Assembly: GCA_000955875.1 (NCBI GenBank)
Contig: JYOE01000014.1
Span: forward strand, 29,327-93,326
Direction of reading: 5' to 3'
Source: Terrabacter sp. 28
GTDB taxonomy: Bacteria > Actinomycetota > Actinomycetes > Actinomycetales > Dermatophilaceae
DNA: 64,000 bases
A program made the translations under genes and the position numbers. Position 1 is the stretch's first letter; every line of letters begins with the position of its first letter. Under the pieces are notes generated by a model. It saw nothing but the letters and a program-made list of their open reading frames with translations, was not told the origin of the DNA and made no database searches. Positions 9,354 through 18,956 of the stretch are shown here, piece after piece.

Positions 9354-9884
9354 TCAGGGGCGCCCGACTGCGCCGGTTGCTGCAGCCTCCATCCACGCGC
9401 GCACCAGTAAAGCGATGAAGTCGCCGTCGCTCTTTACTGTCAGGAGATCCGATTCCTCGAGCACTACCAAGTTTGTACCACGGCAGTGGCTCGCGTAGGC
9501 AAGTGAATGGGCGGCCGTCGCATCGTCCTTCTTGCCCGTGATCCCGTGTCGGGAAATAATGATACCGAGAGCAATGCGGCGATCTTCACATGTCTTCAAG
9601 AAGTACCCCACCGCGGCACTATCAACCGGCTTCTCCCAAAATTTACACTCCACGAGAAACATGCTGGGCACTGGCCCGAGCGCACCGAGATGCGCCACCG
9701 CCAGGTCGATCTGCTGGGCACCTAGCGGATTAACCAAGTTACGGCGAACCGGACACCTGATCCCTTCGAACAGGTAGGCCGCTAGATCCTCGAATTTCTT
9801 GCCCCTCGCGTCAGCAACCAAGGTTCCATCCGCTTCCTTGAGGCGCGCCGCAATCTCCGCTTGCGTCAACGGCATTGCGTTCAC
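9354..9884 (-). CDS. PD-(D/E)XK restriction-endonuclease-like protein
   Basis: A 176-residue protein with an Mrr/type IV-like nuclease core: a helix with Glu32 (GKKFEDLAAYLFEG), then Gln-Gln-Ile-Asp60, then MFLVECKFWEK with Glu79-x-Lys81. This gives the E...D...ExK arrangement. The core is small, with little besides the nuclease fold. The GTG start overlaps the stop of the upstream gene (9881..10720), which has a second nuclease-like core, so the two proteins are made together and may act together. Function in DNA restriction is inferred. Confidence 0.75.
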   Translation of the reverse strand: MNAMPLTQAEIAARLKEADGTLVADARGKKFEDLAAYLFEGIRCPVRRNLVNPLGAQQIDLAVAHLGALGPVPSMFLVECKFWEKPVDSAAVGYFLKTCEDRRIALGIIISRHGITGKKDDATAAHSLAYASHCRGTNLVVLEESDLLTVKSDGDFIALLVRAWMEAAATGAVGRP

Positions 9885-10720
9885 ATCTCGTGAATAGCCC
9901 GGTTACGGGCTGTTCGCAGGATCACGGGAAGCGCGGAGTTTTCCAACTGAGCGGTCAACTCGTCTATAGACATGGCGACGACAAGCGGCGTTGTGGGGAG
10001 TTTCACCGGTAGGCCGTCGTAAAGCAGAAGGCCTAACGCCGCGCGGGCCGTGAGGACTTGAGAGGACAACTGAGCCGCCGCCTCACGAAGACGGCGCTTA
10101 GAATCCGCTGATTGCCGTACGCCCTTGACCTCCACCAGGATCAGTCCAACGTCGATCTCATGGCCTGGCAAATACATCGCAAAGTCGGGCCCACTGCGTC
10201 TTGAGGGGGAGCTCTCAACAAGATTCGAGCCCGCGGCCTGCAAGAGACGCCCAACCCGCGCCTCCAACTCAAGTCCGCTGAATTGAGCCATCGAGGCACG
10301 TGACATGGGCAAGTCCCGAGAATGGGCAAATTTGGGGGGATTCCTTGGGGCCCCATCGCGGACACCTTCAAGGAACAGATCAACCTTCAGATCCAGAGTT
10401 GCTAAGTCCTCCAAGCCCGCCTCCATGCTCGGGATGCCGGCCAGAGATGAGAGTTGCAGGCCAGGTCTGCTGATGATCAAGGTCGGGATAGAACGACCTA
10501 CAGCGACGCCAATCTCGACCAGCACAGCGGCTCTCCGTTGTAGCGGAGGGTGCGCGGCCAGGAGCACTGCGATAACCGCGTCAGCGAGCGCATCCGTGGA
10601 CGCAAGCAGCGTGCCTGCGCCAAAGTCGCTGGGCTCGTCCACGCGGTGCCCCTGATCTTCAAGTATCTGACGCAACGCATACCTAGCGGCCTTCGAATCT
10701 GACGTCAAAAACACACGCAT
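9881..10720 (-). CDS. two-domain protein: Rossmann/TIR-like N-terminus plus nuclease-like C-terminus
   Basis: A 279-residue protein. Residues 1-90 (MRVFLTSDSKAARYALRQIL, VIAVLLAA, LVEIGVAVGRSIPTLIIS) have the alternating strand/helix pattern and the conserved EIG.A...G.P strand seen in TIR-related and nucleoside-deoxyribosyltransferase-like folds. Residues from about 150 form a second domain: Glu151/Glu153, GPDF (Asp179) and LILVEVKGV (Glu197, Lys199), a PD-(D/E)XK arrangement. It is the first gene of a two-gene operon with the small nuclease gene at 9354. A sensor-plus-nuclease defence role is plausible but untested. Confidence 0.65.
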   Translation of the reverse strand: MRVFLTSDSKAARYALRQILEDQGHRVDEPSDFGAGTLLASTDALADAVIAVLLAAHPPLQRRAAVLVEIGVAVGRSIPTLIISRPGLQLSSLAGIPSMEAGLEDLATLDLKVDLFLEGVRDGAPRNPPKFAHSRDLPMSRASMAQFSGLELEARVGRLLQAAGSNLVESSPSRRSGPDFAMYLPGHEIDVGLILVEVKGVRQSADSKRRLREAAAQLSSQVLTARAALGLLLYDGLPVKLPTTPLVVAMSIDELTAQLENSALPVILRTARNRAIHEM

Positions 10721-10775
10721 GTGAATAGCCTAGTCGGTTGCATCACATGCAGGCCAAGGCGTGCTCGGGTGACCC

Positions 10776-13700
10776 TCAGGTCGCTGGCACAGCCTTGGGC
10801 GCGTCCCCAATGGCATGCAACTGATTGTGCAGCTCGGCCGGGCCGGACGCCACAGATTCCTTGGCCAACTTCCAGACAACGGCGCCGAAGTACGGGTCGA
10901 GCCAATAGTCGCCGTGCCCGCGCGCAGGAAGGCGTGGGTAGTACGCCGAGTCGGCCAACATCAACGGATCCTGCAGTTGCACATCCTCTCCGGCGGCGCA
11001 CGGCGGGCCCAACTCCGGGACGGCCTCATCCTTTTCCAAGCTGAGGGTCGTGGCCACTCCTTTCGCCGGAGATCCACGGTTCGCCATCCATGACCATTTC
11101 TCCGTGGCGGGCGATGGCGCCCTCTGCCCAGTCCAGAAATCATTGCGGTTTGGCCACGCAAGCACCGGACCGCCGATCGGGTCGGTCCACCGGTGGAGGT
11201 TCTTCCATCGTCCACCGAGCGACTCCCGGAACTGCCCGCGCAGCACATGGAATCCGAGATAGCCGGGGAAAAGCCGCGCGTAAATGAACTGCAGCTGAGA
11301 CCCGTACGTCAGCAGCGCGAGCCGCTTCATCGTCGCTCCAGCCGCGTCCTTGTTCAGCCACGCGTACTTCTCCTGTCGGGGATCCTCAGGGTTCACAGCG
11401 GCGCGTTTTAGCACCGCCACCGCGGCGAGGCTGACCAAGGATCCTTGGCTGTGCCCGGAGATCACCACAGCCCGGTAGCCGTTGCCGGTGCGGCTTTCGT
11501 CTTGAACGTCCGCGCCGTAGTCACCCGGAGTGCGCGTGTTCGCGAGTTGACTGGCCCGAGTGGCCACCCCGAGCACAGCTCGCCCACCGTACGGCGGCGG
11601 GCACAACGGGTGACCGACACGCGGCCAGAGAGATAGCAGGTCGAACACGACGCCGACCGTCGTCCCCGCGTTGGGATTGCGCCAGAGCAACAGCGCCAGG
11701 GCACCGACCCCGGTGGCCAGCAGACCGATCACCCACGTGCCGAAACGTTCCGGCGCGGCCAGCACGGCCACGTCCCCAATGCCGAGGTTCGGGGGCAGGC
11801 GGTCGCCTGGTCCCGCGGCCACCACCTGCCACCGCACGAGCTGCATTGCTGCGGCGACCCCCTGCCAGGCGACGCACCCAGCCGCGGCGACCGCGGCGAG
11901 TCCCAGGACCCGGTGGTAGTAGCGGCGCGTCTGGGCCCACTCGAGCTGGCCGAGGACCTGCCTGCGGCGCCTCCGCTCCTCCGGAGAAACTCGTTCGTCC
12001 TCAGCAGCATCGCCGCTCGGCAGTCCAAGCAGGCGACCGAGGTGCGGCGCAAGTGGCGGATTTCGCGTGAACGTGTTCTTGGCCGCGGCGACCCCTACCA
12101 AAAGTGGGGCCGCATACGCCAGATCTGCCCAACTGGCCAGGCCGAACTCCCCCCAGTCCCGCCAGATCGCGACACCGAGCAGCCCCTCTGATACAAGCCA
12201 GAGCCCGGCTGCCCATTTGTGATTCCGCAGCAGCGCCACGATCGGCAATGCCGCCACGACGGCGAGCGCCGGCATCACACCCCAACAGATAGCGCCGACG
12301 CTGAACACGACCGCCGCGGCACCGATCGGCGCGTCCGCGCCCTGGGCCCACCGGAACGCCGCCGCCGAAAACCCCGACGCGACACCGACCGCCAGTATGG
12401 TCAGGATTGTCGCGGCCATCCCACCCCAGTACGGGCGGAACGCACCCGGCACAGGGTCCTTACCGACGCCGCGACGCAGGCGCCGCCCCACGGGATCCCA
12501 CACCTGGGCCAGGTTCGCCAACGTAAGCACGAAGAGCAGGGCAACCAACACGATCGCGATCACCGTGACCATCACTTCCGGCGCCGTGGCGCTGACCTCC
12601 ACCGGAGGCTCGCCTGTCGGCCCACCGCCGGGAGGGTGGTCGCCCGAGTACCAAAGCACAACCAAGACGGCGCCGATCAGCCCGAGGGTAGGGCCGAACA
12701 ACTGCCGGCCGGCCTTGGCGGCCACACCCTCTGGCGGGTTATCCCCGTCAAAGGCCGACTTGGTCTCGTCATGGTGGACGCACACCCCGACGATGCAAAC
12801 GACCGACACCGCCGCGCAGGCGACGTGCAGAACCCAGTAGATGCCCTTCGCGGCGGGCGAGACGACACTCCACTCCCACGGTGTCCCGGAGCGCCATAGG
12901 CCGATGACACCGATCAGCCCGAGCGAGGCGATGACATGCTGTTCGAGCCTCCGCGGGCAGGAGGAACTGCCAGACCAGAACCCTCGGTCGAAGATGGCGC
13001 CGCGTTCGGTGACCCAAAGGGCGTGGCCACCTGCCGGATCCTGGTCGTACGACTGTTTGCCGAACCACCACAGGGCCAGGACCAACGCTGTCGGCAGTGC
13101 TCCCCCGGCGAGCAGACGCAGCCCAGGGTTCCACTCCCATGGGATGAGGCCTGTCTGCCATCCGATGTAGCACGTCGTCGCGACCATCTGAAGTGTCATG
13201 GTCATCCCGAGCAGTCTCACGATGCGCAGCGCCGTCGCATCCTTGACCTGCCACCAGCGGGTGCGCACGGCAGCGGCGTCCGGGTCCTGTCGCTCGATCA
13301 GCAACGCGTACGAGGCGAGGTTTACCAGAGTGAACGGGATCAGGATGAGCCAGAGGAACCGCAGGACATTGAGCTTGGTGAAGGCAGCCCAATGGAACGC
13401 CTCGACATCACGAACCCTCTCCCCGGGGCCCTTTGCGGGAACTGACCGGCGCCATACCCGGCCGGCTTGATCCCCGGCGACCTGCCGCGGCGCCGCGTCG
13501 TCGAGAATGTCGGTTGCCGGTGTGCCGTTGACTCCGTGAACACGCAACTCCACGACATCGCCGACGACGACACCGTCATCGTCCGCACCGCCCTCGGCGC
13601 CGTCAAGGCCCCTGGCGGGTCGATCCCCTCCCCCAGCCGGCCCAAGCACGACCTCAGCGTCATGCGCTTCCCCCCGCGGCGCAGCCCTATTCACCTGGAC

Positions 13701-13790
13701 TTCCGGCGACGGTCTTTGCACCGCAACTCCGGCCGTACCAGGAGTGCCCACAGCGACAACGTCTTCGTCTTCAGCCGTGATCGACCCCAT
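10776..13790 (-). CDS. large membrane protein with alpha/beta-hydrolase domain
   Basis: A 1004-residue protein. Residues 1-75 are an unstructured, acidic, glycine-rich start; VELRVHGVNGTP follows at about 80, resembling the first strand and oxyanion loop of an alpha/beta hydrolase. The middle (roughly 145-740) holds many hydrophobic helices, I estimate 12 or more. A nucleophile elbow GHSQGS occupies 779-784 with Ser781. The catalytic fold thus appears interrupted by a large membrane insert. The ATG at 13790 is the only good start seen. Substrate unknown; lipase-like effectors occur in defence systems, but no partner gene is evident. Confidence 0.7.
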   Translation of the reverse strand: MGSITAEDEDVVAVGTPGTAGVAVQRPSPEVQVNRAAPRGEAHDAEVVLGPAGGGDRPARGLDGAEGGADDDGVVVGDVVELRVHGVNGTPATDILDDAAPRQVAGDQAGRVWRRSVPAKGPGERVRDVEAFHWAAFTKLNVLRFLWLILIPFTLVNLASYALLIERQDPDAAAVRTRWWQVKDATALRIVRLLGMTMTLQMVATTCYIGWQTGLIPWEWNPGLRLLAGGALPTALVLALWWFGKQSYDQDPAGGHALWVTERGAIFDRGFWSGSSSCPRRLEQHVIASLGLIGVIGLWRSGTPWEWSVVSPAAKGIYWVLHVACAAVSVVCIVGVCVHHDETKSAFDGDNPPEGVAAKAGRQLFGPTLGLIGAVLVVLWYSGDHPPGGGPTGEPPVEVSATAPEVMVTVIAIVLVALLFVLTLANLAQVWDPVGRRLRRGVGKDPVPGAFRPYWGGMAATILTILAVGVASGFSAAAFRWAQGADAPIGAAAVVFSVGAICWGVMPALAVVAALPIVALLRNHKWAAGLWLVSEGLLGVAIWRDWGEFGLASWADLAYAAPLLVGVAAAKNTFTRNPPLAPHLGRLLGLPSGDAAEDERVSPEERRRRRQVLGQLEWAQTRRYYHRVLGLAAVAAAGCVAWQGVAAAMQLVRWQVVAAGPGDRLPPNLGIGDVAVLAAPERFGTWVIGLLATGVGALALLLWRNPNAGTTVGVVFDLLSLWPRVGHPLCPPPYGGRAVLGVATRASQLANTRTPGDYGADVQDESRTGNGYRAVVISGHSQGSLVSLAAVAVLKRAAVNPEDPRQEKYAWLNKDAAGATMKRLALLTYGSQLQFIYARLFPGYLGFHVLRGQFRESLGGRWKNLHRWTDPIGGPVLAWPNRNDFWTGQRAPSPATEKWSWMANRGSPAKGVATTLSLEKDEAVPELGPPCAAGEDVQLQDPLMLADSAYYPRLPARGHGDYWLDPYFGAVVWKLAKESVASGPAELHNQLHAIGDAPKAVPAT

Positions 13791-14383
13791 CGCAGTCCTC
13801 TGCCTCGCGTTCCCCTGACGAAGAAGACCTACAGATCGACGCTACGCCGCCGACGAACGCTTTCTGGCTTTTCGACCAAATGCATAGCTTTCACCACGCT
13901 TACGCACCGGCCCGCGCGCGGCGGGGCTGGCGCGGCCTCCGGTCACCATCTGTAGCGTTCGGCTAATGGAAGCAAGTAGCCGCGTCATGCGCCCGAATCG
14001 GGCCGAACAGCCTCGTTGGCGAGCTCCAAACCGCAGCACGTACCGACCATCCAGATCCCCCTAAGATCACGGTCCCCCCCTACGCGCCGCCTGACACCAC
14101 CAGCGGAAAAACCGAAGATGACTTCCACACCAGCATGCGCCTACTCGGCGTTCCCCCTAAGTACCGGAGCCGCCTATTCTCGGGCGGCTGAAGGAAAGGC
14201 GTAGGAGGCCTCCAGACGGTTGGCGGCCGGACCCTGTCCGGCGAGGGCAGCAGAGGTGCCATCGGCGCCGGGATGTCTTGGCTCTCAACAGATGAGTGCG
14301 GGGCGAGCGCGACGCGCGGCGTTGCTGAACTCCATGATCGCCTTGGTCGCCTTGGTCGTAGGCGGCTAGACGCTTTGCCCGTC
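13791..14383. other. 593-bp stretch without a convincing gene
   Basis: No complete gene is visible. A frame on the plus strand from 13997 to 14191 (ending LLGVPPKYRSRLFSGG) has a natural-looking composition, but it lacks a start codon between the preceding stop and the readable part, so it may be a gene remnant. Near 14337 an ATCGCCTTGGTCGCCTTGGT run contains a short direct repeat. Confidence 0.4.
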
Positions 14384-14398
14384 GCGTCACACCGCCGC
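14308..14398. repeat. cassette-motif copy 1 with flanking inverted arm
   Basis: GCGTCACACCGCCGC at 14384-14398 is two bases from the consensus GCGTCTTACCGCCGC. The adjoining CGTCGCG (14380-14386) can pair with CGCGACG (14308-14314), enclosing 65 bases. It lies 7 bp beyond the 3' end of the frameshifted AbiGi-like gene. Confidence 0.45.
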
Positions 14399-14405
14399 TC
14401 AACGG

Positions 14406-15076
14406 TCAGGGCTGAACGGGCCAAGGCAGTTGGCGGGACTCAACGAGTCCAAGGTCTACTAACTCCTTGCCATCCCACAGATGGATTGGTAGACCCACAG
14501 TCCAGGCGGGTGTCTCGTCGCCTACGACGAGTTCACCAGTAACCGGATCAAGCATGTGGCCTATTTGCAATGGTGGCTCCCACGCAGGATCGGAAACTAG
14601 GAAACCCTTCACGCCCGCCCGCTCGAGAACCAATTCGCCATCGGCGCAGGGAACCCGCCACTCATGCTCGTGGAGCCAATCGGAGTCTTTCGGTACGGTG
14701 CGAACGAGCCATCCGTGTAGAGCAGGATCAAGTCCTGAACGGACAGTGGACCAGTGATCGTCTCGGACGTACCAGACTGGTCCTCCGCCAGCGTCCCAAA
14801 CCCATTGTCGACTTAGAACCACACCCATCCAGCAAAGCCCGCTCGCAGCAGAAGGGCAGCCGTGTGGCTCTTGTCGCTTTCGCTGAAGCACACAACCGGA
14901 TCGTCGGAGCCAGGCACTCCATGACCAATGAGGGCGCGATCGCTGATGATGCTGTCTAGGCGCTCCCGCGCCGACATCAGCGCCACTTCTGGCGCAGATG
15001 AAGGTCGTGCGCGCCCAGTGAAGTGCACGAGCCCCTCCGACTGGCCAGGGTGAATAACAGGTCGCAGGTCAGCCAT
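14406..15076 (-). pseudogene. AbiGi-like antitoxin gene, interrupted by a frameshift
   Basis: Two overlapping minus-strand frames join into one protein. The first, from ATG at 15076, reads MADLRPVIHP, GLVHFTGRARP and VVCFSESDKSHTAALL, and ends early at AGFAGWVWF. The second continues without loss: GVVLSRQWVWDAGGGPVWYV, then DWLHEHEWRVP. This order (VHFTGR, CFSES, RQWVWD, GGPVWYVR, EREWR) resembles AbiGi-type antitoxins or DUF2971 proteins. The break falls near 14827-14830 in a G run; one extra G would give AGWGVVLSRQWVWD and restore the frame. It is either a decayed gene or a one-base sequencing error. No toxin gene lies beside it. Confidence 0.65.
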
Positions 15077-15159
15077 GCGATGAATTATGACCGTTTCCTC
15101 GGAAGGTCGGATCCACCCTCCTCGCGTAGGGCGACGCTCGCGTTCGAAGCATCGGTACG

Positions 15160-16164
15160 GTGAGTCACTTCGCCGCGTCAGCGGCCCGTTCAGGGAGAAC
15201 ACCACAACATCGACAGTTGGACTGGCACTCAACCGTGTGGCCTTGGCGGCGGGCATTTCGTGGCGTGTCCGAGACATCGATCGGCCTTGCAGTCTGTGAT
15301 CGTGGTGCCGTGGAGGGCGACGTTATCTGGCCGACCAGCGGCACTGGTGCAGAACTTGCGCATGCGATCGGCGAGGCGGCGGCCGACGGCAGGAATCGGC
15401 TTTCGGGATCACCCGCAGATCTGGTCAACGGCTACCTGACCTGGGTCTCGAATCACGTGAGAATGCTTCAGCCGCGACTGACACTTGCTGACCTCGACCG
15501 GCTACTCACCTCGCCGCGATACTGGGCAACCTTCGCCAACCCGCTCGCTGTGCCGTCGACAGTGTCCGCGGTTACTGACGAGATCGAGTACCGCACTCGC
15601 GTCATGAACGAGGCCGCCGCTGCTCTGGATAGAGCTGCCGAAGCTTGGCGAGCTGTCGACGGCGAGTACACGAACCTCGTCGTGGTGGACACCAACTTCT
15701 GGGTGGAGCAGGAAGAATCTTTCGACAGCATCGACTGGCATCAACTCATCGAGAGCGCCGACGGCCCAGGTACTGCTGCGATGCAGGACGAGCTCCGGCT
15801 GGTGGTGCCCATGGTTGTCATCGACGAACTCGACGCCCTCACACACAGGACCAACCTCCGTCCAAAGGTCCTTGGGGCAACGAGGTGGCTGTACAAGCAC
15901 CTCGGAAGTGCGCCGGACCGGCCTTCGGTCCTTGCCAATGCAACTGACACCCGGGGCGTAGTCACGGCCCAATTGGTGTTCGAACCGCACGCACACGCTC
16001 GGCTACCGAACAACGACGACGAAATCGTTGAGACCGCCGTCAGGCTCCGAGATTTTCTTGGCCATCCGCCGAGGCAGGTCTTCCTTCTTACCTACGACTC
16101 GGGGGCAGCATTCCGTGCCCGGAACCAAGGCTTGATGCCCCGACTGCTGACGAAGATCAAGTAA
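15160..16164 (+). CDS. PIN-domain nuclease-like protein
   Basis: The C-terminal half is a PIN domain: VVVDTNFW (Asp177), PMVVIDELD (Glu223), NNDDEIVETA (Asp286/Asp287) and FLLTYDSGAAFRARNQGL (Asp313), the four acids of a PIN active site. The domain resembles the PhoH-associated/large PIN type more than short VapC toxins. Numbers assume the GTG at 15160 (334 residues); the first 50 residues look weakly coding and GTG at 15310 is a likely alternative start. An RNase role is inferred from the fold. No antitoxin-like partner is adjacent. Confidence 0.75.
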   Translation: MSHFAASAARSGRTPQHRQLDWHSTVWPWRRAFRGVSETSIGLAVCDRGAVEGDVIWPTSGTGAELAHAIGEAAADGRNRLSGSPADLVNGYLTWVSNHVRMLQPRLTLADLDRLLTSPRYWATFANPLAVPSTVSAVTDEIEYRTRVMNEAAAALDRAAEAWRAVDGEYTNLVVVDTNFWVEQEESFDSIDWHQLIESADGPGTAAMQDELRLVVPMVVIDELDALTHRTNLRPKVLGATRWLYKHLGSAPDRPSVLANATDTRGVVTAQLVFEPHAHARLPNNDDEIVETAVRLRDFLGHPPRQVFLLTYDSGAAFRARNQGLMPRLLTKIK

Positions 16165-16169
16165 GGAGC

Positions 16170-16184
16170 GCGTCTTGCCGCCGC
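16170..16184. repeat. cassette-motif copy 2
   Basis: GCGTCTTGCCGCCGC, one base from consensus, 6 bp after the stop of the PIN gene. A weaker possible hairpin extends rightwards from GGAGC at 16165 to GGCTCC near 16224. Confidence 0.4.
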
Positions 16185-16326
16185 CAGCGGTCCTTGCGGC
16201 GCGGTCCTTACTCGGCTTGGCGGCTCCCCATTCTATTGGCGATATCTCTTCGCTGCATCGGCCCGACTGAGCCCGCACCGGCCGCTCGAACCGCCCTCTG
16301 TCAGTCTCTAATGGGAGAGTGTTCGC

Positions 16327-18807
16327 GTGACGATGCCGCATCCTGATGAACCCGCCTGGGCGCGTCGAGCGGGCGGCGATTCCGGAATGCTGGAGGTTCA
16401 CGAGGCGCTCTTGGAGACCGCAGACGGGCGGCTAATCACGCTCGTGGCGGCCAGCAAAGAGGCTCTAATAGCGACCGCTGGACAGATCGATGCTTACGCC
16501 GTTCAGCTGCGACCGATGGAACTAGGTGAAGAGCCCGGGGAAGACCGCCTTTCCGAAGTGGTGGCGTACGCCGCGCACCACCTCGAGACCTTGGTGCGCG
16601 GCCATGACGCCTTCGACATCATGACCATGCTGCGCCAATACCTGGTGCCGCCCGACCTGGCACTCTGGTCGGAAGGTGGCTCCACGCTCAGCGACTCTTG
16701 GGCTGCGGCCGAGGTGGTCGCGCTCGTGCTGCTCGGCCTCGGGCTCCCCACCCGCGATCCAGAACTCGAGACCCCTACTGCCTCAATCGTGCCTGAACTG
16801 GTGACCAGCGCCGCGGTCGTTGTTCAGCTTGCCGTATTCAACGGCATCACTCGATTTAGCCAAGTCTCGGCAGCAGCCGACTCCCCCGACGGCATGGCGG
16901 CCATGGCGTTCCGGCTTTCGAGCCATGAGACCTCCGTCCGCGGTCGCCAGTACCCGACCGTCGCAGCCCAAATCAATGACGCCGTGCTGCGCACCCCGCA
17001 GACCGCGACCGCCTTCCGGGAACACCTCGAGTTCAGTTACGACGACGTCGTGGCCACGCGCGATGCCCTGATCGATTTTGTCGGCCGGGCGCATGAACGT
17101 GCATACGATGCTCCTGGGGTAGCGACGCAGGCGGGTGGGGCGCCGGACGCCAGCGCGCGTGCCGCCGTGGAAGCCTTGTTTGAGAGCCCCTCCCAACTGC
17201 AGCAGGTTACGGCCCAGCAGCTCGCAGAGCACGCTGCCCTTGACCGCAACGTTGTTGAGACGATCCTCGACCGATTTAGTGTGCGGCCAGACGGGCGTAC
17301 CCCTCTCGCTCTCGTCAAAGCATTCGTCGGCGGACGTAACCCGATGGCTGGTAGCGCCATACTGTCGGCCCCGGACCGGGCGTACCTTCCCCTGCCCGGG
17401 GCTATTGCATTGGACGAGGTCCGACGCACATGCGAAGCACCAATCAAGGGCACCAAGGCGTGGACTCGGTACGGACGAGCTCGTGATCAAGCAGTTGAGA
17501 CTCTGGCCGCCGACACTCTCAGCGCCATGCTTGACGACCGAGCCACCGTCCATCGCAATCTGCGGTATCGAGAACCTCAAGCCGGCCACAACCTGTCCGC
17601 GACATCGACCACCCACGCTGCCGCCCCCCTCACCGAGGTGGACTGCCTTCTGGTCCTCGACGGGGTCGCATTGTGCGTCGAGGTGAAGGCGGGCGGCCTT
17701 CGCCCGCGGACGCGCCAAGGCGGTCTTGCGCAGTTGCAGGGCGACCTAGAGAAGACGGTTAAGGCCGCAGCCCGGCAGGCCGATCGGCTTCGCCGGCTGA
17801 TCGTGGAGCACAGAGGCCTGTGGCTGGAAGACGGTGCCTGGCTCGACCTTGGCGACATCCAGGAGACTCATTCCCTCGTCGTGTGCCTTGACGACCTAGG
17901 TTCTCTCGCGCTGTGCACCGCCGAGCTTGTGCGGGCCGGGGTGCTCACCCAAACTCACCTGCCCTGGGTTGTAAGCCTCCACGACCTTCTGGTGACGCAA
18001 CACGTGCTGAACCGACCGGAGCACTTCCTCGGGTACCTACGCCGACGCACGAACCGCGATGCCGCCTTATGGGTGACCGGGAGCGATGAGCTCGACCTGC
18101 TGATGTGGTTCCTTGCCGGTGGCTTCTACTTCGTCCCTGACCCTGATCGGATCCATGCGGAGCACCCAGGCTCCAAGGCACCCACCGCCCAAATGCGTAA
18201 GAACTACTCACAGCAGGGCCGAACTCAGGTCGGAACCTTCACCGACCCGTTGGATGCGCACTACTACTGGCTTGATGGCAGCTCCAGTCAGGAAGCGATC
18301 TGTCCCCGCCGCGGCGATCCGCCACCACTCCTGCACGGCCTCATCGACACCATGAGGCGGAAGGCGGCCCCGGGCTGGTGGCGAGTCGGCGCGGACCTAG
18401 ATGGGTACTCCACAAGAGCGCAGCAGCAGATGGCTGCCAACATCAAAGACGCCATAGAGAGCAGTCGTCGCGACGGGAAGTTTCACACCTTCACCACGGG
18501 CGGCACCGACGACTCCGGCCGCTGGATATACATTTTCGCGACGGGACCAGACACTCGCGAGAGCCGCGACCACCTCCAGCAGTACCTCGCCGCCAAGAAG
18601 CACCAGGAGCACGCTGACCGTGCACTGGCTGCCCACTTGAACGCCGACGGATCCCCGCGACTCACCCTGTGGCTGGCGCACCCGCCTGAGAACGACTCCG
18701 AACTCGACCGCCTCGCTCGGAGGATGCGCCTGATCCCGCCGGACCGGGCACCGGACAGCATCCCGCCCAAAGCCAAGGCCAAGGCTCGCAACAGAAGGCG
18801 ACGATAG
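16327..18807 (+). CDS. large NERD/PD-(D/E)XK-like nuclease-domain protein
   Basis: An 826-residue protein. The N-terminal 400 residues are helical with no recognised motif. A nuclease-like core then appears: LTEVDCLLVLDG (Glu437, Asp439) and ALCVEVKAGG (Glu452, Lys454), the D...ExK pattern of NERD and related PD-(D/E)XK domains. The C-terminal 300 residues contain aromatic segments (LMWFLAGGFYFVPD, GWWRVGADLDGYS) and end in a lysine/arginine-rich tail. GTG at 16327 or ATG at 16333 can start it. It stands alone on the plus strand between minus-strand genes. A defence nuclease is the best guess. Confidence 0.7.
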   Translation: MTMPHPDEPAWARRAGGDSGMLEVHEALLETADGRLITLVAASKEALIATAGQIDAYAVQLRPMELGEEPGEDRLSEVVAYAAHHLETLVRGHDAFDIMTMLRQYLVPPDLALWSEGGSTLSDSWAAAEVVALVLLGLGLPTRDPELETPTASIVPELVTSAAVVVQLAVFNGITRFSQVSAAADSPDGMAAMAFRLSSHETSVRGRQYPTVAAQINDAVLRTPQTATAFREHLEFSYDDVVATRDALIDFVGRAHERAYDAPGVATQAGGAPDASARAAVEALFESPSQLQQVTAQQLAEHAALDRNVVETILDRFSVRPDGRTPLALVKAFVGGRNPMAGSAILSAPDRAYLPLPGAIALDEVRRTCEAPIKGTKAWTRYGRARDQAVETLAADTLSAMLDDRATVHRNLRYREPQAGHNLSATSTTHAAAPLTEVDCLLVLDGVALCVEVKAGGLRPRTRQGGLAQLQGDLEKTVKAAARQADRLRRLIVEHRGLWLEDGAWLDLGDIQETHSLVVCLDDLGSLALCTAELVRAGVLTQTHLPWVVSLHDLLVTQHVLNRPEHFLGYLRRRTNRDAALWVTGSDELDLLMWFLAGGFYFVPDPDRIHAEHPGSKAPTAQMRKNYSQQGRTQVGTFTDPLDAHYYWLDGSSSQEAICPRRGDPPPLLHGLIDTMRRKAAPGWWRVGADLDGYSTRAQQQMAANIKDAIESSRRDGKFHTFTTGGTDDSGRWIYIFATGPDTRESRDHLQQYLAAKKHQEHADRALAAHLNADGSPRLTLWLAHPPENDSELDRLARRMRLIPPDRAPDSIPPKAKAKARNRRRR

Positions 18808-18956
18808 CTCTGGGCTCGTCGCCCAGTAGTGGCATTCCGCCGCAACGCGACTTCGTCTCCCCGGTCACGACAGGGGTGCTGTGTATCCCACTCGTAACCT
18901 GAAAGGGCCGGCCTGCGCGTACGGACGACAAGCAGCCTCACGCGGCAATGACCGTT

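Noticed and set aside
13997..14191. Possible small plus-strand gene ending LLGVPPKYRSRLFSGG
   Set aside because: The composition is protein-like, but no start codon exists between the upstream stop and the readable part.
18829..18848. Further cassette-motif copy after the gene at 18957
   Set aside because: GCATTCCGCCGC-like similarity is too weak to count.
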